This document shows, piece after piece, positions 1-6,562 of a DNA stretch of 8,170 nt. A program made the position numbers and the translations under genes. The notes under the pieces were generated by a model. That model did not search any database. It was not told the DNA's origin and worked only from the letters and a program-made list of their open reading frames with translations. Position 1 is the first letter of the stretch; every line of letters starts with the position of its first letter. Origin of the DNA: CAZOMR01 sp964580655 (GTDB lineage: Bacteria > RBG-13-61-14 > CAZOMR01); assembly GCA_964580655.1 (NCBI GenBank), contig CAZOMR010000152.1, forward strand, positions 1-8,170, read 5' to 3'.

Positions 1-31
1 AAGCAGAGCCTCTACGGCCGAGAATGAAAAA

Positions 32-54
32 AGTCACCATTTATGTCGCACACC
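32..54 (+). repeat. 23-bp inverted repeat, left copy
   Basis: The 23 bases from 32 to 54 (AGTCACCATTTATG... ending GCACACC) are the exact reverse complement of 8120-8142. The identity stops at both ends of the match: the next bases differ on each side. A perfect 23-bp match in 8 kb is far beyond chance. This copy overlaps codons 4-10 of the abandoned MKKVTIYVA frame of the oxidoreductase remnant, so either the repeat carried the start-like sequence in, or the other copy derives from it. It could be one end of an IS or a dispersed REP-like element; no transposase is in the window. Confidence 0.85.
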
Positions 55-357
55 GGGGGCGAGCTCAATCTGGGCACCCTGGCGAAGAGGTATCCTGACA
101 GGCTGAATTTTGTGGCCGTGGCCGAGCCTTTTGACGCAAGGCGGGAGAGGTTCGTGCAAAAATTCGGCGTGGATCATTCAAAAGCTTTCAGGGACTGGCG
201 TGATCTGCTTGATCGGCCAAAGATTGCGGACGCTGTCATCAATGCGCTTCCTTGCCGGATGCATTTCGACTCCACCATGGCCGCGCTGGATGCGGGCTAC
301 GACATTCTCCTGGAAAAGCCCATGGCGCTCACGCCAGGCCAGTGCGTGGTTCTGACA

Positions 358-382
358 AATTATGGGGACACCATACTTAATT
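358..382. repeat. REP-like imperfect palindrome that truncates the oxidoreductase remnant
   Basis: The 25 bases AATTATGGGGACACC-ATACTTAATT form an imperfect palindrome: AATT at each end and ATGG/CCAT arms around a five-base loop. From memory this motif resembles dispersed repeats that accompany Y1-type (REP-associated, TnpA_REP) transposases in environmental bacteria, but I could not search for it. It begins within a few bases of where the oxidoreductase homology ends (about 355), so it marks the junction. It also lies 30 nt past the adenine deaminase stop and might act as a weak transcription end, although no good U-tract follows. Confidence 0.5.
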
Positions 383-394
383 ATCCTGATTTGA

Positions 395-407
395 GTGTCA
401 CATAAAT
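395..407 (-). repeat. Short diverged relative of the 23-bp repeat
   Basis: On the minus strand this reads ATTTATGTGACAC, close to ATTTATGTCGCACAC inside the 23-bp repeat. Widening to 395-416 keeps the similarity on the minus strand (AGTAACCTTATTTATG against AGTCACCATTTATG), with small gaps. It is oriented opposite to the left copy, so the remnant gene is flanked by imperfect inverted sequences. The core is short and AT-rich, and the widened match runs into the adenine deaminase stop codon, so chance resemblance is possible. Confidence 0.3.
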
Positions 408-411
408 AAGG

Positions 412-2211
412 TTACTCTGCTAGAACGCTCGTGAATTCGAATTTGTTTACATCCACTAGTCCCTGATCCGTAATCTTGAGCGATGGTATAACCGGGAGTG
501 CGAGGAATGAGAGAACGATAAATATATTCTCGATTCTTGTTCCGAGCCGGTGGGATGCCTGCTTGACCCTTTTGAAATCCTGAATTACGCTCTCGATCCT
601 CAAGGTGCTCATCAGGCCTGCGATTCTGAGCGGAAGGTATGTTGTATTTTTGCCGTGAACCACGGCCATGCCTCCGCCGGTGCGGGCCAGGAAATTTGCG
701 GCATTAGCCATGCTCTCATCATCCGCGCCTGCAAGGATCAGGTTGTGGCTGTCGTGTGCAACAGTGCAGGCCACTGCGCCGCGCTTTATCCCTAGTCCCT
801 TGACCAGGCCCACGGTGCAGGCTCCGGAGCCTCGATGCCTTTCTATCACAGCTATCTTGATGATGTCGCGAGCCGGATCAGGAGAAAGCTCAGGCCCTGC
901 CCTGCCCTTCTTCACCTTGATGGGCAGAATCAGATTATCGGTTAGTATAGAGTTCTTGGTCACGCCTATCACGCGGGCGGGAACCTTGCTCATTTGTCCG
1001 GTATAAGGAATGCGGAAATCTTCGGCCTTAAATTCTTTCTTCAGGTGCATGGTGTCGGTCCAGGGCGCGTAGTTTACCTTCGGTGATTTAAATACGAGAC
1101 GGCCGTCTTTCACCACCACTTTGCCTGCGTGGATGACATGGCTCACTTTCAGGTCGTGAAGTGAATTGAAGATAACCAGGTTGGCCTTCCGGCCTTTGGC
1201 GATCAGACCCGGGATTGGCAGGCAATGCTTTTTGAAGAAGCGCGAGAAATAATTTGCCGGATTAAGTGTGGCCATGGCCAGCGCCTGGATGGTTGCCCCC
1301 TCCAGGTTGAGCTTTGAATTCCTTTGTATGATGTTCCGCGCACGCTTTACCGCACGGTCCATGTGCCCGCGCTCAAAAAGCTCGCCTGCGTCCAGGTCGT
1401 CACATGCGAGGCCGAAGCGATCCAGCTTGACCTTTTTTCTGATCAGCTCCGGCAGAATCCTGTCAAGGTCCTTGCTCGCGCTTCCATACCTGATGTGGAT
1501 GAACATTCCGGCACGGTGCTTCTCCAGGGCCTCCTTTGCGGTTGTGGCCTCGTGGTCTGACATTATCCTGACCCTTCCGTCGCTCCTGCCGTTTGCGATG
1601 TATGTCTTCAAATCCTTGCCGGAAAGACCGGGGCAGTGGCCGTCCACGATCTTTTTCGCGCGGAGCGCTATCTGAACCTTTGTGCGCGCGTCGCCAAACC
1701 CGTGAATAATGCCCGGAAAATTCATCATCTCCGCCAGGCCGTAAACGCGCGGATCATTTATCATGCTCTCAATGACTTTCGCGCTGATGCTCGCACCGGA
1801 TGTCTCAAGGTGAGTGGCTGGCACGCATGAAGGAATCCCGACATACATGTCAAGCGGCAGGGTTTTTGCCTGTTCGAGAAAAAGGCGGATGCCCTTTTTT
1901 CCAAGGACATTTGCTATCTCGTGCGGGTCTACGAACACCGCGGTTGTGCCGTGCAGGGACGCATGTTTTGCAAACTCGATAGGCGCGAGCATACTGCTCT
2001 CTATGTGGATATGGCCGTCCATCAGACCCGGGGCAACATAGCATCCCTCTGCATCTATCACGACTTCAGACTTCGGCCTTTTTCTACCTGCTTTTCCATT
2101 CTTTCCGACCTCTGCGATAAGTCCGCCTCGGATCAATACCTCTCCCGGATAAACCGTATTTGCGGATACATCCACTATCCTGGCGTTAGTGACAACCAGA
2201 TCATAATTCAT
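412..2211 (-). CDS. ade: Adenine deaminase
   Basis: Hydrolyses adenine to hypoxanthine and ammonia in the cytoplasm, the first step of salvaging adenine through hypoxanthine. The 599 residues match the amidohydrolase-type bacterial adenine deaminase family in length (about 570-600) and order: an N-terminal beta region (MNYDLVVTNARIVDV), then the metal-binding barrel with GHIHIESSM (H67, H69, E71), VDPHEIANVLG (H97, E98), the EMMNFPG loop (161-167), DGHCPGL (H192), SDHEATT (H220, E221) and CDD (270-272). A C-terminal domain follows with AHDSHN (485-490) and the family ending VDVNKFEF. All expected metal-site positions are present, so it should be active. The start is supported by AAAGGAG (2218-2224) six bases upstream of the ATG. 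It is last in the run, 21 nt after the hypoxanthine phosphoribosyltransferase-like gene, which would use its product. The C-terminus is complete although repeats begin right after the stop. Confidence 0.95.
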   Translation of the reverse strand: MNYDLVVTNARIVDVSANTVYPGEVLIRGGLIAEVGKNGKAGRKRPKSEVVIDAEGCYVAPGLMDGHIHIESSMLAPIEFAKHASLHGTTAVFVDPHEIANVLGKKGIRLFLEQAKTLPLDMYVGIPSCVPATHLETSGASISAKVIESMINDPRVYGLAEMMNFPGIIHGFGDARTKVQIALRAKKIVDGHCPGLSGKDLKTYIANGRSDGRVRIMSDHEATTAKEALEKHRAGMFIHIRYGSASKDLDRILPELIRKKVKLDRFGLACDDLDAGELFERGHMDRAVKRARNIIQRNSKLNLEGATIQALAMATLNPANYFSRFFKKHCLPIPGLIAKGRKANLVIFNSLHDLKVSHVIHAGKVVVKDGRLVFKSPKVNYAPWTDTMHLKKEFKAEDFRIPYTGQMSKVPARVIGVTKNSILTDNLILPIKVKKGRAGPELSPDPARDIIKIAVIERHRGSGACTVGLVKGLGIKRGAVACTVAHDSHNLILAGADDESMANAANFLARTGGGMAVVHGKNTTYLPLRIAGLMSTLRIESVIQDFKRVKQASHRLGTRIENIFIVLSFLALPVIPSLKITDQGLVDVNKFEFTSVLAE

Positions 2212-2232
2212 CGCATTCTCCTTTGGGCCATG

Positions 2233-2943
2233 CTATTTTTTCTTCAGGTAAAACTTTTCGTTAACAGTGATGATAAACGGCAGGTCCCGGAAATCTCCTC
2301 CGGCATCAACTCCGTATCCTGCGATCCATCGGTCCGGTATCTCGAAGCCGACATAGTCAAATGCGAGGCTCTCGCGGAGCCTTCTCACCCGGGGGACAGG
2401 GTTGTTGAGAATTTTGTTCAAGAGCACGCATACCTTGAGCGATTTGACCTTTTTATCTCTTAACATCTTGATGATCTTTACAAGGGTAAAACCCTGGTCA
2501 ACTATATCCTCAACAAGGAGTATGTCTTTGCCACGCACTTCCGGCATGTGGATTATCTTGACCTTTCGATCGAGCTCGCCGGCCTTCTTGACCTCCTTGC
2601 CGTAGGTGCTGGCTTTCAGCGAGCTGGATGAAAAAATCTCGAGCCCCCTATTGCGGAATATTTCCCGCTCAAGGTCGCTCGCGAACATGAATGCCCCTTC
2701 CAGGATGTAAACAAGGTTGATCCCGTTAATCCCGGTTGAGATATAATCCTGGCATATCTGCCGGGCCAGCGCCTTGACACGCTTTTTCAGGCAGGACTCC
2801 GGTATAATTACACGGTCAACTCTTTCCCGGCAACTGGCAGGAATCTCAGGCTTTGCCTTGTCCCCCCTTGTCGCCACTATCCCTGCTTCAGTAACCGGGA
2901 CGACCTCCTGAAAGGCCCTGTCAGTCACGATCGCGGGCTTCAT
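2233..2943 (-). CDS. hpt: Hypoxanthine (guanine) phosphoribosyltransferase-like protein with N-terminal extension
   Basis: Likely joins hypoxanthine (perhaps guanine) to PRPP to give IMP. With the chosen start it has 236 residues. Family hallmarks are YILEGAFMFASDL (about 79-91), LKASTYG (109-115), the PRPP loop ILLVEDIVDQGFTL (about 141-154, with the catalytic-type ED..D) and FDYVGFEIPD followed by GYGVDAGGDFRDLPFI near the C-terminus. The usual bacterial enzyme is about 180 residues; here about 40 extra residues precede the normal beginning (RVDRVIIPESCLKKRV). No in-frame ATG, GTG or TTG with a ribosome site lies at the shorter position, so the extension seems real; its role is unknown. The ATG at 2949 directly touches the GAAAGG ribosome site (2950-2955), while the ATG at 2943 is six bases from it, so 2943 is preferred. 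It sits 24 nt after the aminotransferase and 21 nt before adenine deaminase, whose product is its substrate. Confidence 0.88.
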   Translation of the reverse strand: MKPAIVTDRAFQEVVPVTEAGIVATRGDKAKPEIPASCRERVDRVIIPESCLKKRVKALARQICQDYISTGINGINLVYILEGAFMFASDLEREIFRNRGLEIFSSSSLKASTYGKEVKKAGELDRKVKIIHMPEVRGKDILLVEDIVDQGFTLVKIIKMLRDKKVKSLKVCVLLNKILNNPVPRVRRLRESLAFDYVGFEIPDRWIAGYGVDAGGDFRDLPFIITVNEKFYLKKK

Positions 2944-2949
2944 CGCCAT

Positions 2950-2955
2950 CCTTTC
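2950..2955 (-). promoter_or_regulatory. Ribosome binding site deciding the phosphoribosyltransferase start
   Basis: GAAAGG on the minus strand abuts the first ATG (2947-2949) with no spacing but lies six bases from the second ATG (2941-2943). Normal spacing therefore favours the second, shortening the protein by two residues. Confidence 0.5.
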
Positions 2956-2967
2956 ATTGAGAGCGCG

Positions 2968-4248
2968 TTAAAGAATTTCCCTGACATTTTCCTTTATCTT
3001 GATAATCGCATCCGCTATCTGGTCCATGTCCTTTTTCGTGCCGAGCAGGATGGAATGATGGAAGCAAACCGATTCCTTTTTATAGGCACGCTCACATACC
3101 GGGAGCCGGAACCTTGCCGGGTTGATCCTCTTCCAGTGCGCCTCGCTGATGTGATAGCGCTTCTTTGTCAAAGGCCGGTAAAGCGAGCAGTCATTCAGCG
3201 GCTCGTAGCAGGGTGCGACGCCGTCTCCCGATAGTCCCAGTTCCGCGGCCAGGGCAAGCCTGAACTTGTTCACTGGCAGACCGGAAAAACCTCGCGCATT
3301 GTAGCGGAAAGCGAAGTTAAAATAGGACTGCCGGGTAGTGCGCGGGTCGCGGCGCATGGGCGTGATTCCTGGAATCCCGGCGAGCCGCTTGTTGATGTAG
3401 ATAGCATTACGGTCTCTTGTCATGATCTGAGCAGGCAGGCGCTTTATCTGTCCTGTAAGCACCGCGGCCTGCCACTCTGTGATCCGGTAGTTCCCCGACT
3501 GAATCAGGTCGCCCACGGACACATACTGGCCCCCTCCCTTGCTCCCCTTCTCCTTCTTAACCGGGCGCCGGCCACAGTTGCGCAATGCATCGAGCCTTTC
3601 CCAGAGTTTATAACTGGATGTGGTGATAACCCCTCCTTCGCCCGCGGTGAGCACCTTTGATAGCTGGAGCGAAAACGAGGCTATATTGCCGAAGCTCCCG
3701 ACTCCTTTTCCCTTCCATCTCGAGCCGTGCTGATGTGCGGCATCCTCTATCACATATAGTTTGTGCTTTCTTGCAATGCGCATTATCGCGTCCATGTCCG
3801 CTATACACCCGTAAAGATGCACAGGCATGATGGCCCTGGTTCGACGGGTTATTGCCGGCTCGATCTTTTTCGGGTCAATGCACCATGTATCCGGCTCTAC
3901 ATCCACAAGGATCGGCACGGCGTTGACATCAATAACCGCGGCGGCAGTAGCCTGCCAGGTTATACCTGGAACGATAACCTCGTCACCATAACCTATGTCA
4001 AGGGCCTCCAGCGCCATCTGGAGCGAGACCGTGCCATTGGCCACGCTGAGTGCGTATTTTGTGCCGATTAGATTTGCGAAACGGCGGTTGAACTCACGCT
4101 CCTTTGGGCCGTTGTATGACCAGACACCGCTCTGCAAAACCTGCTTGAGCCCCTCCAGCTCCTCCTTGCCATATACAGGCCAGCGCGGCCAGGGCTCTCC
4201 TTTCACACGGCGCACCGGAATCCCGCCATTGACCGCCAGATTAGCCAT
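2968..4248 (-). CDS. DegT/DnrJ/EryC1/StrS-family PLP-dependent aminotransferase
   Basis: A fold-type I sugar/cyclitol aminotransferase, which usually moves an amino group from glutamate or glutamine onto a keto-sugar or ketocyclitol. Numbered from the upstream Met at 4254 (428 residues), the visible parts are: the N-terminal LAVNGGIPVRR typical of the scyllo-inosose/AHBA-type branch, SVANGTVSLQMAL (70-82), PVHLYGC (144-150), EDAAHQHGS (170-178, D171 pairing with the PLP ring) and FSLQLSKVLTAGEGG with Schiff-base lysine K200. GNYRITEWQAAVL (254-266) follows, then a late HHSILLG (399-405). Length is normal. AGGAGG (4257-4262) is two bases from the ATG at 4254 but eight from that at 4248, so 4248 is chosen. 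It lies between the Nudix and phosphoribosyltransferase genes with no sugar-nucleotide or antibiotic genes nearby, so its substrate cannot be told from context. Family is certain; the cyclitol-type assignment is inferred. Confidence 0.92.
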   Translation of the reverse strand: MANLAVNGGIPVRRVKGEPWPRWPVYGKEELEGLKQVLQSGVWSYNGPKEREFNRRFANLIGTKYALSVANGTVSLQMALEALDIGYGDEVIVPGITWQATAAAVIDVNAVPILVDVEPDTWCIDPKKIEPAITRRTRAIMPVHLYGCIADMDAIMRIARKHKLYVIEDAAHQHGSRWKGKGVGSFGNIASFSLQLSKVLTAGEGGVITTSSYKLWERLDALRNCGRRPVKKEKGSKGGGQYVSVGDLIQSGNYRITEWQAAVLTGQIKRLPAQIMTRDRNAIYINKRLAGIPGITPMRRDPRTTRQSYFNFAFRYNARGFSGLPVNKFRLALAAELGLSGDGVAPCYEPLNDCSLYRPLTKKRYHISEAHWKRINPARFRLPVCERAYKKESVCFHHSILLGTKKDMDQIADAIIKIKENVREIL

Positions 4249-4256
4249 AACCATAT

Positions 4257-4264
4257 CCTCCTTT
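4257..4264 (-). promoter_or_regulatory. Strong ribosome binding site of the aminotransferase
   Basis: AAAGGAGG on the minus strand, the best Shine-Dalgarno in the window. It is two bases from the first in-frame ATG (4252-4254) and eight from the second (4246-4248), so the second is the likelier start. It suggests high translation relative to neighbours. Confidence 0.6.
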
Positions 4265-4313
4265 ATTTCTGTCTCTCTTTATTTTATTGCATCCTGCCGA
4301 GAGTTCGCAACCA

Positions 4314-4892
4314 TCATCCTAGCTTCGGCTCTTTCCAGTCCATGACCAGCTCCATGAACTGTTTAAGTATCCTGGCAGTGGCTCCCCAGACCGTGTGCCT
4401 TCCCACTGTAAAATAATAGACCGGATAAGGCTTGCCCTCGTATCTCCAGGAATCATCACGGCGGAATATCTCGGGGTCCATGAAGGAGTTGAGGGGAATC
4501 TCAATAACCTCGGCTATCTCATCCTCTGAGACGCGAAAAGTATATGGATATGGAATAAGCGCGATGAAGGGCGTGATGCGAAACCGTGTGATGGTGATGA
4601 TCTCATCGAGCCTGCCGATGACCTCGACATCCTCGGGCCTGATCCCCAACTCCTCCTCGGCCTCGCGCAGTGCGGCGTGAAGCGCGTCCTCGCCTTCGTC
4701 AATCTGGCCCCCGGGGAATGAAATCTGGTTTTGATGAGTCGGAAGGTCCGGGGATCGCAATGTAAAAAGCATATGCCACTCTTCATGCTTTTCAAAAAGC
4801 GGCATGAGCACCGCGGCAGGCCTGAGCCCCGCATCCTCTATGATGCCCGGCTCCCTGGCCTTTAGCCTTTCCTTTATGTCCTTTTTTTCCAA
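4314..4892 (-). CDS. Nudix hydrolase, CoA pyrophosphatase (NudL) type
   Basis: Probably cleaves coenzyme A or its thioesters to 3',5'-ADP and a phosphopantetheine product. The 192 residues contain a perfect Nudix box, GX5EX7REUXEEXGU, at 62-84 (GQIDEGE... REAEEELGI), the metal-binding catalytic helix. Just before it FTLRSPDLPTHQNQISFPGG (43-62) matches the CoA-diphosphatase subfamily pattern (a TLRS...L..H...I.FPGG sequence). Length fits the family (about 190-210). The start codon is TTG (4890-4892), supported by AAGGA (4900-4904) seven bases upstream; the next in-frame ATG is 29 codons later and would remove part of the fold. It follows the hypothetical gene after a 117-nt gap with a hairpin and precedes the aminotransferase by 65 nt. 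Proximity to an acyl-CoA dehydrogenase suggests a role in CoA or acyl-CoA turnover, but that is inference. Confidence 0.9.
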   Translation of the reverse strand: MEKKDIKERLKAREPGIIEDAGLRPAAVLMPLFEKHEEWHMLFTLRSPDLPTHQNQISFPGGQIDEGEDALHAALREAEEELGIRPEDVEVIGRLDEIITITRFRITPFIALIPYPYTFRVSEDEIAEVIEIPLNSFMDPEIFRRDDSWRYEGKPYPVYYFTVGRHTVWGATARILKQFMELVMDWKEPKLG

Positions 4893-4944
4893 GGAAAATT
4901 CCTTCTGCGTTTTTCAATCACCTGGGTTCTCTCAAAGAAAGATT

Positions 4945-4967
4945 CATGCCCGCAGGTGCCGGGCACG
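4945..4967 (-). terminator. Hairpin in the 117-nt gap, possible weak terminator
   Basis: On the minus strand CGTGCCCG and CGGGCATG pair as an eight-base stem (one G-U) around a seven-base loop. Downstream comes AATCTTTCTTTG, T-rich but interrupted, so it is a poor intrinsic terminator. It starts 43 nt after the hypothetical gene's stop and lies 53 nt before the Nudix start, the only longer gap in the gene run. It could end, attenuate or process the transcript. No convincing promoter is visible after it. Confidence 0.35.
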
Positions 4968-5009
4968 CGTGAAAGAAACATTTGCAAAATCAAGATGAAT
5001 TCTATCTTC

Positions 5010-5375
5010 TCAGACTATGAGATTTTTTAGCAGGAATTCAGTAAGGAGTTCCTCGTCACTCGCTTCATCGTCTCCGGGTTTTGTCATGGCTATGTATCCT
5101 GGTTCCATCCCGTATGCCACGTCTTCGCAGATGCAAGAATTGAGATAACGGTCTGCGCCCATTTCTTCGAGTTCGGGATCGGTCTTGATCTGTCCCAGGA
5201 GTTTCAATTTATCGGACTCATCGCCCTCTACCTTGATGAACCTGAATGCCGGGGTGAGTTGGAAGGACCTCGGTTTCTCGGCTTGTATAGTCAGGATGTT
5301 GTCCTTGAAAGTGACCTTCTCGTCATCGCACCAGTTCTGTATAATGTCCTGCGAGAAAAACAGCCGCTCGGCCAT
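5010..5375 (-). CDS. Hypothetical protein, 121 residues, acidic
   Basis: I do not recognise a named family. It begins MAERLFFSQDIIQNWCDD and continues with KVTFKDNILTIQ, FRFIKVEG and a LLGQIKTDPELEEMGADRYL segment (about 59-78). Two cysteines (C81, C83) lie close together after this, and the tail from about 98 is strongly acidic (GDDEASDEELLTEF). There is no signal peptide or membrane segment, so it should be cytoplasmic. From memory, similar short proteins starting MAERLFFS occur in deltaproteobacteria, which would make it a conserved hypothetical; this was not searched. The frame stays open upstream to 5660, but that part is the antisense-free shadow of the dehydrogenase end in another frame. 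ATG 5375 has AAAGGAG (5386-5392) ten bases upstream. It follows the acyl-CoA dehydrogenase stop by 29 nt, so the two are probably cotranscribed and may work together. Confidence 0.75.
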   Translation of the reverse strand: MAERLFFSQDIIQNWCDDEKVTFKDNILTIQAEKPRSFQLTPAFRFIKVEGDESDKLKLLGQIKTDPELEEMGADRYLNSCICEDVAYGMEPGYIAMTKPGDDEASDEELLTEFLLKNLIV

Positions 5376-5404
5376 TTTGGCTTTTCTCCTTTCCCGAACC
5401 GCGC

Positions 5405-6550
5405 TCAGCTTCTCAGGACATCGCGGGAGATAATCAGACGCTGAATCTCTGATGTGCCCTCGTAAATCCTCATCACCCGGACCTCGCGGTAGATGGCTTC
5501 TATGGGGAAATCCTTCATGTATCCCATGCCGCCGTGTATCTGCACGGCCCTGTCCGCTATGCGGTTGATGGCCTCTGTGCCGAAGAGCTTTACCATGCTC
5601 GCCTTGGTTCTCACATTCTCGCCCTGGTCGCGGCGCCAGGCCGCATCGTATGTCATGCACCGGATGGCATAAAGCTCAACCGCTGTGTCCGCAAGCATCC
5701 ACCGGATAGCCTCGTTCCTTGCAATCGGCTTTCCAAACTGGACTCTTGTATTCGCGTAATCAGCGCTCATTTTGAGGAGTCTCTCGCCAATGCCCAGACA
5801 TCGAGCGCCCTGTGCCAGGCGGCCTTCATCCAGGACCGACATCGCCATAGTGAATCCCCCGCCCTCGGAGCCAAGCAGGTTTTCTTCAGGAACCTCGCAG
5901 TCCTCGAAGACCAGTTCTCCCTGGTGCACGATGTCCGGCCCCATGGATGCCTGCGCCCGTGCTACCCGAAATCCCTTAAACCCTTTTTCCACGACAAAGG
6001 CGCTGATGCCTCCCTTTGCCCTCTTTTCCTTGTCCGTGACCGCAATCACTGTTATGACATCAGCTATATCCCCTCGCGTGATGAAGTGCTTGGTGCCGTT
6101 TAGAATATATCTGTCTCCCTTTTTCACCGCGGTGGTCTGGATCGAGGCCGCATCGGAGCCAGCTTCAGGCTCAGTGAGGGCAAAAGCCGCTATTAATTCT
6201 CCTGATGCAAATTTCGGCAGGTATTTCTGCTTCATCTCCTCTGATCCGAAATTCAGTATTCCCAGGGCTCCTATTCCGACATTGCCTGAGATGAGGAGAT
6301 TGAAACACAGGTTTGCATGGGCAAGCTGTTCCTGGATCACACAGTTACCGAGAGCCCCGAGGTCCATGCCCCCGTATTCCACTGGAAGCGTGATGCCGAA
6401 GTAGCCCATGTCCCGCATCTTCTGGATGATCTCCGGAGGGATAATCTTGGTATCCTCCAACTGCTGGTCAATGGGCAAAAGCTCCTTGTCCACAAACTTC
6501 CGGGTGCTCTCCTGGATGACCTTCAACTCCTCCGGTAAATTGAAATCCAT
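5405..6550 (-). CDS. Acyl-CoA dehydrogenase
   Basis: An FAD enzyme that introduces an alpha,beta double bond into an acyl-CoA and passes electrons to electron-transfer flavoprotein. The 381 residues match the usual length and three-domain order: an N-terminal helical domain (MDFNLPEELKVIQESTRKFV), a beta domain with FALTEPEAGSDAAS (123-136) and YILNGTKHFITRG (148-160), and a C-terminal helical domain with RVQFGKPIA (269-277) and QIHGGMGYMKDFPIE. The ending RIYEGTSEIQRLIISRDVL carries the catalytic glutamate of the short/medium-chain type (E364). The loop SMGPDIVHQGELVFEDC (202-218) departs from the common MG...S.T.ELVFED form, so the substrate may be unusual; chain length cannot be read from sequence. 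AGGGGA lies about seven bases before the ATG. It is 12 nt after the glycosylase-like gene and 29 nt before the 121-residue protein. No electron-transfer flavoprotein or thiolase gene is in the window. Confidence 0.94.
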   Translation of the reverse strand: MDFNLPEELKVIQESTRKFVDKELLPIDQQLEDTKIIPPEIIQKMRDMGYFGITLPVEYGGMDLGALGNCVIQEQLAHANLCFNLLISGNVGIGALGILNFGSEEMKQKYLPKFASGELIAAFALTEPEAGSDAASIQTTAVKKGDRYILNGTKHFITRGDIADVITVIAVTDKEKRAKGGISAFVVEKGFKGFRVARAQASMGPDIVHQGELVFEDCEVPEENLLGSEGGGFTMAMSVLDEGRLAQGARCLGIGERLLKMSADYANTRVQFGKPIARNEAIRWMLADTAVELYAIRCMTYDAAWRRDQGENVRTKASMVKLFGTEAINRIADRAVQIHGGMGYMKDFPIEAIYREVRVMRIYEGTSEIQRLIISRDVLRS

Positions 6551-6562
6551 AATTACTTCCCC

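Larger units (their letters stand above)
24..405 (+). pseudogene. Gfo/Idh/MocA-family oxidoreductase, N-terminal remnant (frameshifted and truncated)
   Basis: This is a remnant of an NAD(P)-dependent sugar-type oxidoreductase. An open frame from 43 to 405 encodes 120 residues, of which about residues 9-104 look like the N-terminal Rossmann domain of the family: LAKRYPDRLNFVAVAEP, then an ALDAGYDILLEKPMALTP stretch with the EKP signature (residues 91-93). A better family start, MKKVTIYVA, begins at ATG 24 but is in another frame and stops at 96-98. Shifting frame near position 51 would restore something like a GxGxxG nucleotide-binding loop, which is missing from both frames as they stand. After about residue 104 the homology ends abruptly in a REP-like repeat, so roughly two thirds of a normal 330-400 residue protein, including the whole substrate domain, is gone. 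No clear ribosome binding site precedes ATG 24. I read this as a dead gene; a sequencing or assembly error could explain the frameshift but not the missing C-terminal part. Confidence 0.75.

Noticed and set aside
24..98. Separate small gene starting at ATG 24
   Set aside because: After MKKVTIYVA the frame becomes unlike any protein and stops at 96-98; it is better explained as the broken start of the oxidoreductase remnant.
1921..2463. 180-codon plus-strand open frame across the deaminase-phosphoribosyltransferase junction
   Set aside because: It spans two real genes on the opposite strand and has no recognisable domain.
5376..5660. Upstream extension of the 121-residue protein to 216 residues
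   Set aside because: This part lies in another frame over the conserved C-terminal coding sequence of the acyl-CoA dehydrogenase; ATG 5375 has its own ribosome site and starts a natural-looking protein.
5534..6404. Long plus-strand open frames (189 and 210 codons) opposite the acyl-CoA dehydrogenase
   Set aside because: They are antisense to a clearly conserved gene, have low-complexity or unnatural composition, and show no family motif.
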